Source of the DNA: DASWOJ01 sp036398775
GTDB lineage: Bacteria; Pseudomonadota; Alphaproteobacteria; Acetobacterales; Acetobacteraceae
Length of the DNA stretch: 41,352 nucleotides
Direction: 5' to 3'
Assembly: GCA_036398775.1 (NCBI GenBank)
Contig: DASWOJ010000180.1
Span: forward strand, 1-41,352
Shown here piece by piece: positions 25,659 to 33,408 of the stretch. The notes under the pieces are model-generated. The model was given only the letters and a program-made list of their open reading frames with translations, had not been told where the DNA came from and did not search any database. The position numbers and the translations under genes were made by a program. How positions within the stretch are numbered: position 1 is the first letter of the stretch; every line of letters begins with the position of its first letter.

Positions 25659-27176
25659 ATGACGCCCACCATCGCCCTGCACCCCGACGACGAGGTGGTG
25701 ATCGCCCGGACCACCTTGCTGCCCGGCGCCCCGCTCGCGCCGGGCGTCACGGCCGCCGAACGCATTCCCGCCGGGCACAAGGCGGCGGTGCGGGCCATCG
25801 CGGCCGGGGAGGCGGTGCGGCGCTACGGCCAGGTGATCGGCTTCGCCACCCAGCCGATCGCGCCGGGCACCCACGTCCACGTCCACAACATCGGCATGGG
25901 CGACTTCGACAAGGACTACGCCTACGGCCGCGACGCCCGGCCGACCGCGATGGCGAACGAGGCCCTGACCTTCCAGGGCCTGCGCCGCCCGGACGGCCGC
26001 TTCGCCACCCGCAACTACATCGGCATCCTCACCAGCGTGAACTGCAGCGCCCACGTCGCCGACCTGGTGGCCGGCGCCTTCAAGCGCAACCCGTTCACCG
26101 CAACCGACCCGCTGGCCGGCTACCCCAACGTGGACGGCGTGGTGGCGCTCACCCACAAGACCGGCTGCGGCATGACCGAGGGCGAGCCCCTGCGCCTGCT
26201 GCGCCGCACGCTCGCCGGCTACGCCCGGCACGTCAACTTCAGCCACATCGTGGTGATCGGCCTCGGCTGCGAAGTGAACCAGATCGGCGGCCTGCTGGAA
26301 GAGCAGCGCCTGGCCGGCCGCATCCGCAGCATGGACATCCAGACCATGGGCGGCACCCGCAAGACGGTAGAGGCCGGCATAGCCTTCGTGCGCGAGGTGC
26401 TGGCCGAAGCCAACGCCGTCCGCCGCGAGCCAGCCCCGCTGTCCGAGCTGACCGTCGCCCTGCAATGCGGCGGCTCCGACGGCTACTCCGGCGTGTCCGC
26501 CAACCCGGCGCTCGGCGCGGCCAGCGACCTGCTGGTCCGCCACGGCGGCGCCGTCATCCTCTCCGAAACCCCGGAAACCTACGGCGCCGAGCACCTCCTG
26601 ACCCGCCGCGCCGTAAACCCCGAGGTCGGCGCCAAGCTCGTCGGCCTCATGCGCTGGTGGGAGGAATATACCGCCCGCGAGGGCGCCGAGATGAACGCCA
26701 ACCCCAGCCCCGGCAACAAGGCCGGCGGCCTCACCACCATCCTGGAAAAATCCCTGGGCGCGATGGCCAAGGCCGGCACCACCAACCTGGTTGACGTGGT
26801 CCGCTACGCCGAGCCGGTGACGGCCCGCGGCTTCGTCTTCATGGACACCCCAGGCTACGACCCGGTGGCGGCGACCGGCCAGGTCGCCGGCGGCGCCAAC
26901 CTGGTCTGCTTCACCACCGGGCGCGGCAGCGTATTCGGCTGCAAGCCGTCGCCGAGCCTGAAGCTCGCCACCAACACCCCCATGTTCCAGCGCATGGAAG
27001 ACGACATGGACATCAACTGCGGCACCGTGCTGGACGGCGACGAAACCGTGCAGGAATGCGGCGCCCGCATCTTCGCCGCGATGGTGCGTGTGGCGTCGGG
27101 CGAGCGGACCAAGAGCGAGGGCTTCGACGCCGGCGGCGCCGAGTTCGCGCCCTGGGTGATCGGGGCAACGATGTAG
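25659..27176 (+). CDS. UxaA/GarD family sugar-acid dehydratase (altronate dehydratase-like)
   Basis: A 505-residue full-length enzyme that dehydrates an aldonic or aldaric acid such as D-altronate or galactarate to the 2-keto-3-deoxy form. Residues of about 10-90 are the SAF-like N-terminal domain (VVIARTTLLPG to ATQPIAPGTHVHVHNIG). The core then shows TRNYIGILTSVNCSAHVA, THKTGCGMTEGEPL, VIGLGCEVNQIGGLLEEQ, QCGGSDGYSGVSANPALG and TTGRGSVFGCKPSPSLKLATN, all UxaA-type segments with metal-coordinating Cys and His. AGGAG at 25647-25651 gives ideal spacing to the ATG. With the aldolase it forms a two-gene catabolic unit; no kinase, transporter or regulator is adjacent. The substrate is undetermined between galactarate, altronate and related acids. 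Confidence 0.88.
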   Translation: MTPTIALHPDDEVVIARTTLLPGAPLAPGVTAAERIPAGHKAAVRAIAAGEAVRRYGQVIGFATQPIAPGTHVHVHNIGMGDFDKDYAYGRDARPTAMANEALTFQGLRRPDGRFATRNYIGILTSVNCSAHVADLVAGAFKRNPFTATDPLAGYPNVDGVVALTHKTGCGMTEGEPLRLLRRTLAGYARHVNFSHIVVIGLGCEVNQIGGLLEEQRLAGRIRSMDIQTMGGTRKTVEAGIAFVREVLAEANAVRREPAPLSELTVALQCGGSDGYSGVSANPALGAASDLLVRHGGAVILSETPETYGAEHLLTRRAVNPEVGAKLVGLMRWWEEYTAREGAEMNANPSPGNKAGGLTTILEKSLGAMAKAGTTNLVDVVRYAEPVTARGFVFMDTPGYDPVAATGQVAGGANLVCFTTGRGSVFGCKPSPSLKLATNTPMFQRMEDDMDINCGTVLDGDETVQECGARIFAAMVRVASGERTKSEGFDAGGAEFAPWVIGATM

Positions 27177-27268
27177 CCGCCGCGCCAACGGCCGCAACAC
27201 GGCGGCAACGCGCCTTTAGTTTCCGCCCGTCCGCGGCGTTATGATGCCGTGGACAAAGGAGGCAGGCA

Positions 27269-27868
27269 GTGGACGCCGGGACAGAAACCAACGCGAGGGC
27301 GAGTACCGGGACAACAAGCGGCAAGCCGCACCTGTTCACGGTCTGGGACTACCATCGCATGACCGAAGCGGGAGTCCTCGATGAGGACTCCCGCGTCGAA
27401 TTGATCCGTGGGCAGATCACCGACATGTCGCCCATCGGCGCCCCGCATTTCCGCACGGTGAACCGGCTCACCCGGCTGCTCGTCCCCCTCGTCGGGGCGC
27501 AAGGCATCGTATCGGTGCAAAACCCCGTCCGGCTCGACGGCGGATCGGAACCGCAGCCGGACGTAACGATCCTGCACCCCCGCATGGACGAGGACGACGC
27601 AGGCACCCCCGGCCCGGCCGACGTGCTGCCGCTGATCGAGGTGGCCGACAGCAGCCTGGGCTTCGACCGGGCCACCAAGCTGCCGCTGTATGCCGAGGCA
27701 GGTATCAGGGACTACTGGATCGTCAACCTGCAGGACCGCGCCATCGAGGCCCACCGCGATCCGGAGGGCGGGCGGTGTGTCCGGACTCGACGTATTGGCT
27801 TTGGCGAACCCCTGGACATCCTTCTGCTGCCCGGCCTGACCCTGCCTACCGTTGACTTGATGCGCTGA
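27269..27868 (+). CDS. Uma2 family (DUF820) endonuclease-like protein
   Basis: A 199-residue protein of the PD-(D/E)XK-fold Uma2 group. The N-terminal part is FTVWDYHRMTEAGVLDEDSRVELIRGQITDMSPIGAPHF. Then come PQPDVTIL with the Asp of the nuclease core, PLIEVADSSLGFDRATKLPLYAEAGIRDYWIVNL, which carries E-x-A/V and K, and VDLM at the end. The cellular role of the family is unknown. The start is GTG at 27269, preceded by AAAGGAGG (27255-27262) with 6-base spacing. A frameshifted partial copy lies just downstream, so the locus was probably a tandem pair. The family is widespread in cyanobacteria and occurs in other phyla, often in multicopy, and is compatible with lateral transfer. Confidence 0.85.
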   Translation: MDAGTETNARASTGTTSGKPHLFTVWDYHRMTEAGVLDEDSRVELIRGQITDMSPIGAPHFRTVNRLTRLLVPLVGAQGIVSVQNPVRLDGGSEPQPDVTILHPRMDEDDAGTPGPADVLPLIEVADSSLGFDRATKLPLYAEAGIRDYWIVNLQDRAIEAHRDPEGGRCVRTRRIGFGEPLDILLLPGLTLPTVDLMR

Positions 27869-27984
27869 TGCCCCGGCCCTGGTGCAAGCCGGTCAGGCGG
27901 CGGCGCCTCTGGTGGAAGGCGCAGGGTTGGCGATGCGGCGCGCACCCGGCGCCAAGGCGACGTGCCAGCAGGGAAGGGCAGGCG

Positions 27985-28070
27985 GTGGACGGCGGGACGA
28001 CAGGCAGCAGTCCGCACTTGTCACGGTGGCGGACTACCACCGGCTGACGGACGTCGGACTGTCCCACGCG
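27985..28070 (+). pseudogene. Frameshifted remnant of a second Uma2-family gene
   Basis: The sequence parallels the start of the intact Uma2 gene. A GTG follows GGCAGGCG, then VDGGTTGSSPHL, and after one missing base the frame continues TVADYHRLTDVGL, matching FTVWDYHRMTEAGVL in the intact gene. The single-base loss is between the CAC Leu codons and TCACGG. After about 28070 similarity fades and no Uma2 core motif remains in frame. The copy diverges at many positions, so it is an old duplicate, not a sequencing artefact. It is non-functional as a Uma2 protein. Confidence 0.65.
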
Positions 28071-28226
28071 ACCCTCCGGGCCAACGCACGGTGGGCAAGA
28101 CGGACTGTAGCCTCGCGCCAAGCTGTGCGGGGCGCACCCAAGCCTGGACCGGCAGATGCGGCGCCGCGCCGAAGCGTGCCGGGCACCAAACGTTCAACAG
28201 CCGCCCATCGCCGGCGGGCGGCTCCG
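28071..28226. other. Spacer between Uma2 remnant and merR gene
   Basis: Reading frames here show no family similarity. A few short stretches could be further decayed Uma2 sequence (28175-28205 encodes a His-Gln-Thr-Phe-Asn peptide at the expected distance), but this is too weak to include in the pseudogene. Confidence 0.3.
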
Positions 28227-28694
28227 CTATACCGCTCTGGCACCTGCGCCTTCGGGCGAAGCATGATCGGGGTTGGCGCAATGGCCGTGGCTGTGGTCGG
28301 CCAGGGTTTCCAGGATGCGGCAATCGCCGGCGGTGCCGCCGCGGCAGGCATCCGTCATGCGGGCCAGCTCGGCCCGCAGCGTTTCCAGCCGGAGCAGCTT
28401 GTCCTCCACTGCGGCAAGCTGGCCGCTCGCTAGGGCATGAACCTCCTCGCAGGGCCGCTCCGGGTGGTCGGACAACGCCAGCAGCGTCCGCACCACGTCG
28501 AGGGTGAAGCCGAACTCGCGGGCATGACGGATGAAGTCGAGGCGCTCCAGGTGTGCCTGACCATAGGTGCGGTGCCCGCCCCCGGTGCGGGTGGGCGGGG
28601 GCAGCAGCCCAACCTCCTCATACCAGCGGATCGTCTGCACCTTGCAGTTTGTGAGGCGGCCAAGCTCGCCGATGCTGAAAGGCCGTGCGTCCAT
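28227..28694 (-). CDS. MerR family metal-responsive regulator (CadR/ZntR/PbrR type)
   Basis: A 155-residue transcriptional activator. MDARPFSIGELGRLTNCKVQTIRWYEEVGLLPPPTRTGGGHRTYGQAHLERLDFIRHAREFGFTLDVVRTLL is the complete MerR winged-helix segment. Cys residues follow at RPCEEVH and at ACRGGTAGDCRILETL, the latter being the C-x7-C metal loop of divalent-metal sensors; a His/Cys tail HSHGHCANPDH adds possible ligands. The start is ATG 28694; upstream sequence in this frame is antisense to the ATPase. It is divergent from the P-type ATPase gene and the shared spacer contains a MerR-type promoter, so it should activate the efflux pump upon metal binding (Cd, Zn or Pb; the metal cannot be chosen here). 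Confidence 0.92.
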   Translation of the reverse strand: MDARPFSIGELGRLTNCKVQTIRWYEEVGLLPPPTRTGGGHRTYGQAHLERLDFIRHAREFGFTLDVVRTLLALSDHPERPCEEVHALASGQLAAVEDKLLRLETLRAELARMTDACRGGTAGDCRILETLADHSHGHCANPDHASPEGAGARAV

Positions 28695-28718
28695 CTGCGG
28701 AACATGGCGCAAGGGGGC

Positions 28719-28749
28719 TTGAACCTCAAGCGGCTGTAGGTCCCATACC
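28719..28749 (+). promoter_or_regulatory. MerR-type promoter and operator of the metal ATPase gene
   Basis: A -35-like TTGAAC lies at 28719-28724 and CATACC at about 28744-28749, giving a 19-bp spacer, longer than normal as expected for MerR-activated promoters. The dyad ACCTCAAGCGGCTGTAGGT at 28723-28741 occupies that spacer (ACCT...AGC-G-GCT...AGGT). It lies between the merR and ATPase start codons. Confidence 0.85.
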
Positions 28750-28773
28750 CGGTGGACCCTGTTGGAGGCCGCC

Positions 28774-31143
28774 GTGACCGAACACCCGTCCACACCGAAA
28801 AACACCGCCCCGGCCGGGGAGGCGCTGGCCTGGCGCGTCGAGGGCATGGATTGCGCATCCTGCGTCGCCAAGGTTCGGACCGCAGTGGAGCGCCTGCCCG
28901 GCATCGGTGCCGTCGAGGTGAACCTGATGGCCGAACGGCTGACCTTGCGGCGCATGACGGACGGCGCTGGCGCGGAGGTGGTCGAGGACCAGATCAAGGC
29001 CCTGGGTTGCAAGCCCACCCGGCTTCCGGCCCTGGCGCCCGCTGCGGCGGGCGGCGGCCGCCATGAGCGCCACGGCCGCACCGGCCGCCATAACGATGCA
29101 CACGGCCATCCGGCCCACGGCGCCGGAGGCGGTTCGCACGCCGGCCACATGCACGCGCACAGCGAGGCCGAGGAGGCCGAGGAGCGTGCTGGCGTGCCGT
29201 GGTGGCGGACCGGCAAGGCCCGCCTGGTCGTCCTGCTGGGTGGCCTGGTCGCCGTGGCCTGGACCCTGTCGCATGTGTTCCCGCACGAGGCATACTGGAT
29301 CTATCTCGCCGCGACGCTGGCCGCGGTGTTCCCGTTCGGCCGCCGCGCGCTGGCGCTTGCCCGCGCCGGCACTCCGTTCTCCATCGAGACCCTGATGGTG
29401 ACGGCCGCGCTCGGCGCCGTGGTGATCGGCGCGGCGGAGGAGGCGGCCTTCGTCGTGGTGCTGTTCGCCATTGGCGAGTTGCTGGAGAACGTCGCCGCCG
29501 GACAGGCCCGCGCCGGCATCAAGGCGCTGGCCGGTCTGATCCCGCGGATGGCGCGCGTCGAGCACAACGGCACGGTGTTGGAGCGGCCTGCCGACAAGCT
29601 TGCGGTGGGCGACGTGGTGCAGGTCCGCCCCGGCGACCGCATCCCCTGCGACGGCGTGGTGCTGGAAGGCCAGTCCGCCGTGGACGAAAGCCCCGTCACC
29701 GGCGAAAGCGTACCGGTGGCACGCGGCCCCGGCGAGGCGGTGGTCGCAGCCTCGGTCAACACCGCCGCCCTGCTGCGGGTGCGCGTGACCGCGGCTGCAA
29801 GCGACAACACGATCAGCCGCATCGTCCGCATGGTGGAGGAGGCCACGGCCTCCCGCGCGCCGACGCAGCGCTTCATCGAGCAGTTCAGCCGCTACTGGAC
29901 GCCCGGCGCCATGGTCGTGGCGCTGCTCGTGATCCTGGCGCCCCCGTTGGCCGCGGGCGGCGACTGGTGGACCTGGATCTACCGCGGCCTGTCCGTGCTG
30001 CTGATCGCCTGCCCCTGCGCGCTGGTGATCTCGGTCCCGGCCTCCATGGCGTCGGGCCTGTCGGCTGGCGCGCGTCGCGGATTGCTCATCAAGGGCGGTG
30101 CCGCGCTGGAGGCCATCGGCGGCGCGCGCACGGTTGCCTTCGACAAGACAGGCACCCTGACGGCGGGACGCCCGGTGGTGACCGACGTGCTGGCCGCCCC
30201 CGGCGTGGACGAGGCGGAGCTGCTGCGCGCCGCGGCGGCCGTCGAGGCTGGCAGCGCGCACCCGCTGGCGAGGGCGGTGCTGGCCGCGGCGGCGGCGCGC
30301 GGCATCGAGCCGCCGCCGGCGCAGGACGCGGCGGCCGTGCCGGGCAAGGCGGCGACGGCCACCGTGGACGGGCGCCGGGTCGCGGTGGGCAGCCCGGGCT
30401 ACGCCCGCGAGGCCGGCGCCGGTCTCGGCCCGCTCGGGCCACAGGTGACGGCGCTGGAGGAGGCCGGCAAGACAGCCGTGGCCGTGCTGCGGGACGGTGT
30501 GGTGCTGGGCGTGCTGGCGCTGCGTGACGAGCCGCGCGATGACGCGCGCGCGGCGGTGGCGGGGCTGCGCGCGATGGGTATCACGTCAGTCATGCTGACC
30601 GGAGACAACGAGCGCACGGGCCGGGCCGTCGCGGCGGGGCTGGGCATGGACGTGCGCGCCGGGCTGCTGCCGGAGCAGAAGCTGCGGGAGATTGAGGCGT
30701 TGATGGCCAGCGGCCCAGTGGCAATGGTCGGCGACGGCATCAACGACGCCCCGGCCCTCGCGGCGGCCAGCGTCGGCGTCGCCATGGGCGGCGGCACCGC
30801 GGTCGCGCTGGAGACGGCGGACGCGGCCCTGTTGCGCGAGCGGGTGTACGGCGTCGTCGAGCTGGTCGCGCTCTCGCGGGCGACGATGCGCAACGTGAAG
30901 GCGAACGTCGCGGTCGCGGTCAGCCTCAAGCTGGTGTTCCTGGCCACGACGCTGCTGGGCAGCACCGGGCTGTGGCCGGCCATCCTCGCCGACACCGGCG
31001 CCACCGTGCTGGTGACGCTGAACGCCCTGCGGCTGCTGCGCTGGCAGCCGCCAGGCATCCCGAGCGGACCCGGCGCCGGCACGCCGGCGGCCAGGGCCGC
31101 AGCGCGTCCGGCCGCAATGCAGGCGGCGGTGACATCGGCATAG
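28774..31143 (+). CDS. zntA: Heavy-metal translocating P-type ATPase (Zn/Cd/Pb efflux)
   Basis: A 789-residue inner-membrane pump that uses ATP to expel divalent metal ions. It has an HMA domain with GMDCASC (Cys 27 and 30). A His-rich linker follows at about residues 95-135 (repeated HGH, HAH, HERH). Membrane helices surround an actuator-domain TGES at about 310. CPC at 413-415 is in the transport helix. The phosphorylated Asp is in DKTGT (residue 457), the HP motif at about 496, and the hinge motif GDGINDAP at 653. The CPC signature and the MerR partner support the Zn/Cd/Pb subgroup (P1B-2). GTG 28774 is preceded by GGAGG; a TTG four codons upstream is less likely. The metal specificity is inferred. 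Confidence 0.93.
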   Translation: MTEHPSTPKNTAPAGEALAWRVEGMDCASCVAKVRTAVERLPGIGAVEVNLMAERLTLRRMTDGAGAEVVEDQIKALGCKPTRLPALAPAAAGGGRHERHGRTGRHNDAHGHPAHGAGGGSHAGHMHAHSEAEEAEERAGVPWWRTGKARLVVLLGGLVAVAWTLSHVFPHEAYWIYLAATLAAVFPFGRRALALARAGTPFSIETLMVTAALGAVVIGAAEEAAFVVVLFAIGELLENVAAGQARAGIKALAGLIPRMARVEHNGTVLERPADKLAVGDVVQVRPGDRIPCDGVVLEGQSAVDESPVTGESVPVARGPGEAVVAASVNTAALLRVRVTAAASDNTISRIVRMVEEATASRAPTQRFIEQFSRYWTPGAMVVALLVILAPPLAAGGDWWTWIYRGLSVLLIACPCALVISVPASMASGLSAGARRGLLIKGGAALEAIGGARTVAFDKTGTLTAGRPVVTDVLAAPGVDEAELLRAAAAVEAGSAHPLARAVLAAAAARGIEPPPAQDAAAVPGKAATATVDGRRVAVGSPGYAREAGAGLGPLGPQVTALEEAGKTAVAVLRDGVVLGVLALRDEPRDDARAAVAGLRAMGITSVMLTGDNERTGRAVAAGLGMDVRAGLLPEQKLREIEALMASGPVAMVGDGINDAPALAAASVGVAMGGGTAVALETADAALLRERVYGVVELVALSRATMRNVKANVAVAVSLKLVFLATTLLGSTGLWPAILADTGATVLVTLNALRLLRWQPPGIPSGPGAGTPAARAAARPAAMQAAVTSA

Positions 31144-31151
31144 GGATGCCG

Positions 31152-31198
31152 CCCCGGCCGCCAGGGTCCACCCGCAGCAGCATCGCCTGGTGGCGGGG
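31152..31198. terminator. Candidate terminator hairpin between ATPase and cbbA
   Basis: CCCCGGCCGCCAGG pairs with CCTGGTGGCGGGG, with one mismatch and one bulge, around a 20-base loop. It sits in the 148-bp gap between the convergent stops. No U run follows, so a factor-independent role is uncertain. Confidence 0.35.
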
Positions 31199-31291
31199 TC
31201 GTGGGCGTGTCCGCCTCACCGGCCCGCGCCCATCCGCCAACGGCCTGCGTCAGCCACCCCCGCCAGTCCTAGTCAATGCGCGCCGCCGCCC

Positions 31292-32356
31292 CTAGTGCAC
31301 CACCTGATCCAGCTCCCGCTTCGCATACCGCTCCGTCATCCGGTCCAGCGTCATCGGCTTGATCCCCGGCGCGTGCCCTGCACACCCGAACTGCTCGAAC
31401 CGCGACCGGCATAGCTCCGCCGCCGCCTTGGCCGCCGCCGCAAAGAACTTGCGCGGGTCGAACTCCTCCGGCCTCTCCACCATCAGCCGCCGCATGGCGC
31501 CCGTCATCACCAGGCGTATGTCGGTATCTATGTTGACCTTGCGCACGCCATGCCGGATGCCCTCCTGTATCTCCTCCACCGGCACGCCATAAGTCTCCTT
31601 GATCTCCCCGCCGAACTCGCGGATCACCGCCAGCCACTCCTGCGGCACCGAGCTTGACCCATGCATGACCAGGTGCGTGGTCGGAATCCGGGCATGTATC
31701 TCCTTGATCCGCCCGATGGCCAGGATGTCCCCCGTAGGCTTGCGGCTGAACTTGTAGGCGCCGTGGCTGGTCCCGATGGCAATCGCCAGCGCGTCCACCC
31801 CCGTTTCGCGCACGAAGTCCGCCGCCTGCTCCGGGTCCGTCAGCAGTTGGTCATGCGACAGCGTGCCCTCGGCGCCCGACCCGTCCTCCTCCCCGGCCTC
31901 CCCGGTTTCCAGCGACCCCAGGCAGCCCAGCTCGCCCTCGACCGACACGCCCACTGCATGCGCCATCTCCACCACCCGCCGGGTCGTGTCCACGTTGTAT
32001 CCGTAATCGGCCGGGGTCTTCATGTCCTCCCGCAACGACCCGTCCATCATCACGCTCGTGAAGCCCGAGCGTATGCTGCGCTGGCAAACCGCCGGGCTGC
32101 TGCCGTGGTCCTGGTGCATGGCGACGGGGATGTGCGGCCATGCCTCCACCGCCGCCTCGACCAGGTGCCGCAGGAACGCCTCCCCCGCATACTTCCGCGC
32201 CCCGGCCGACCCTTGCAGGATCACCGGGCTGTCCGCGGCGTCCGCCGCCTCCATCACGGCGCGCACCTGCTCCATGTTGTTCACGTTGAAGGCAGGGATG
32301 CCATACCCATGCTCCGCCGCATGGTCCAAAAGCTGCCGCATCGAAACAAGTGCCAT
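31292..32356 (-). CDS. cbbA: Fructose-bisphosphate aldolase, class II (Calvin cycle)
   Basis: A 354-residue zinc-dependent aldolase that condenses dihydroxyacetone phosphate with glyceraldehyde 3-phosphate or erythrose 4-phosphate in the Calvin cycle. MRQLLDHAAEHGYGIPAFNVNNMEQVRAVMEAADAADSPVILQGSAGARKYAG is the family's N-terminus. VAMHQDHGSSP carries the zinc His and catalytic Asp, GELGCLGSLETGEAGEEDGSGAEG the long flexible loop, GTSHGAYKF the second zinc His and VMHGSSSVP the third. The ATG at 32356 was chosen because the frame upstream crosses palindromic repeats; a GGAGAA precedes it. It is the last gene of the cbb operon, separated from cbbP by about 176 bp containing two inverted repeat copies, so it may also have its own promoter. 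Confidence 0.93.
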   Translation of the reverse strand: MALVSMRQLLDHAAEHGYGIPAFNVNNMEQVRAVMEAADAADSPVILQGSAGARKYAGEAFLRHLVEAAVEAWPHIPVAMHQDHGSSPAVCQRSIRSGFTSVMMDGSLREDMKTPADYGYNVDTTRRVVEMAHAVGVSVEGELGCLGSLETGEAGEEDGSGAEGTLSHDQLLTDPEQAADFVRETGVDALAIAIGTSHGAYKFSRKPTGDILAIGRIKEIHARIPTTHLVMHGSSSVPQEWLAVIREFGGEIKETYGVPVEEIQEGIRHGVRKVNIDTDIRLVMTGAMRRLMVERPEEFDPRKFFAAAAKAAAELCRSRFEQFGCAGHAPGIKPMTLDRMTERYAKRELDQVVH

Positions 32357-32390
32357 AGTCAGAAGTTCTCCGGTTTGCATGCTTCGTGTC

Positions 32391-32424
32391 TCCCTCCCCC
32401 TCCGGGAGAGGGCCGGGGTGAGGG
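32391..32424. repeat. G/C-rich palindromic intergenic repeat, copy 1
   Basis: A stretch with the pattern CCCTCCCCCTCCGGGAGAGGG followed by CCGGGGTGAGGG, giving a self-complementary core. A similar pattern recurs at 32495-32524 in the opposite orientation and at 34563-34600 in the same one. Copies 1 and 2 could pair over about 70 bp. Confidence 0.75.
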
Positions 32425-32494
32425 AAAGGGAAAGCGCCGCACTTGCCAGCAAAAGAATCGCCCCAGACAGCACCAGTCACCGTCCGCGCGGCTT

Positions 32495-32524
32495 CCCCAA
32501 CCCTCTCCCGGAAGGAGAGGGAGC
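32495..32524. repeat. G/C-rich palindromic intergenic repeat, copy 2 (inverted)
   Basis: It reads CCCAACCCTCTCCCGGAAGG and then AGAGGGAG, the reverse orientation of copy 1, and begins 8 bases after the cbbP stop. It may form part of a processing or stabilising structure at the 3' end of the upstream cbb transcript. Confidence 0.75.
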
Positions 32525-32532
32525 AACCCCCC

Positions 32533-33405
32533 TCAAACCCCCCGCTTCTTGCGGCTCATCAGCTGCAGGATCATCGGCGTGAAGATCAACTGCATCGCCA
32601 GCGGCATCTTCCCGCCAGGGCACACGATGGTATTGGCCCGCGACATGAAGCTCCCATGCAGCATGGACAGCAGGTAGGGCATGTCTATGCCCTTGGGATT
32701 GCGGAACCGGATCACCAGCATGCTCTCGTCGGCGTTCGGCACGTCGCGGGCGATGAACGGGTTGCTGGTGTCCACCGTCGGCACCCGCTGGAAGTTCACG
32801 TGCGTTTCCGAGAACTGCGGGCAGATGTAGTTCACGTAGTCCGGCATCCGCCGCAGGATCGTGTCCACCACCGCCTCATGCGTATACCCCCGCGCCTTCT
32901 TGTCGCGGTGCAGCTTCTGTATCCACTCCAGGTTGATGATCGGCACCACGCCCACCAGCAGGTCCACGTGCCGGGCCACGTTGACCTCCGGCGTCACCAC
33001 CGCGCCGTGCAGCCCCTCGTAGAACATCAGGTCGGTACCCTCGGGCAGCTCCTCCCAAGGCGTGAAGGTCCCGGGGTCCTGGCAATACGGCGCCGCCTCC
33101 TCGGAATTGTGCAGATACTTCCGGACCAGCCCGGCGCCGCGCTCCCCATAGCTGCGGAACAGCGTTTCCAGTTCCTCGAACAGGTTGGCCTCCGGGCCGA
33201 AGTGGCTCAGGACATCACCTCGGGCGCTGGCGTCCCGCAGCAGCTCGCGCATCGCCAGCCGGTCGTGGCGATGGAACGCGTCGCCCTCGACAATCGCGGC
33301 GTTCACCCCCTCGCGGCGGAATATCTGCTCGAACGTCGTCGTGACGGTCGTCGTCCCCGCGCCGGACGACCCGGTGATGGCGATGACGGGATGCTTTTGC
33401 GACAT
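32533..33405 (-). CDS. cbbP: Phosphoribulokinase
   Basis: A 290-residue enzyme that makes ribulose 1,5-bisphosphate from ribulose 5-phosphate and ATP, the substrate of RuBisCO. ITGSSGAGTTTVTTTFEQIF is the P-loop of bacterial-type phosphoribulokinase, AIVEGDAFHRHDRLAM the substrate-binding segment, and SHFGPEANLFEELETLF and LPEGTDLMFYEGLHGAVVTP further signatures. The C-terminal half retains FSETHVNFQRVPTVDTSNPF and PYLLSMLHGSFMSRANTIVCPGGKM. Length is normal for the proteobacterial form. It starts 3 bp after the cbbF stop, so the genes are translationally coupled. Confidence 0.95.
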   Translation of the reverse strand: MSQKHPVIAITGSSGAGTTTVTTTFEQIFRREGVNAAIVEGDAFHRHDRLAMRELLRDASARGDVLSHFGPEANLFEELETLFRSYGERGAGLVRKYLHNSEEAAPYCQDPGTFTPWEELPEGTDLMFYEGLHGAVVTPEVNVARHVDLLVGVVPIINLEWIQKLHRDKKARGYTHEAVVDTILRRMPDYVNYICPQFSETHVNFQRVPTVDTSNPFIARDVPNADESMLVIRFRNPKGIDMPYLLSMLHGSFMSRANTIVCPGGKMPLAMQLIFTPMILQLMSRKKRGV

Positions 33406-33408
33406 GGC

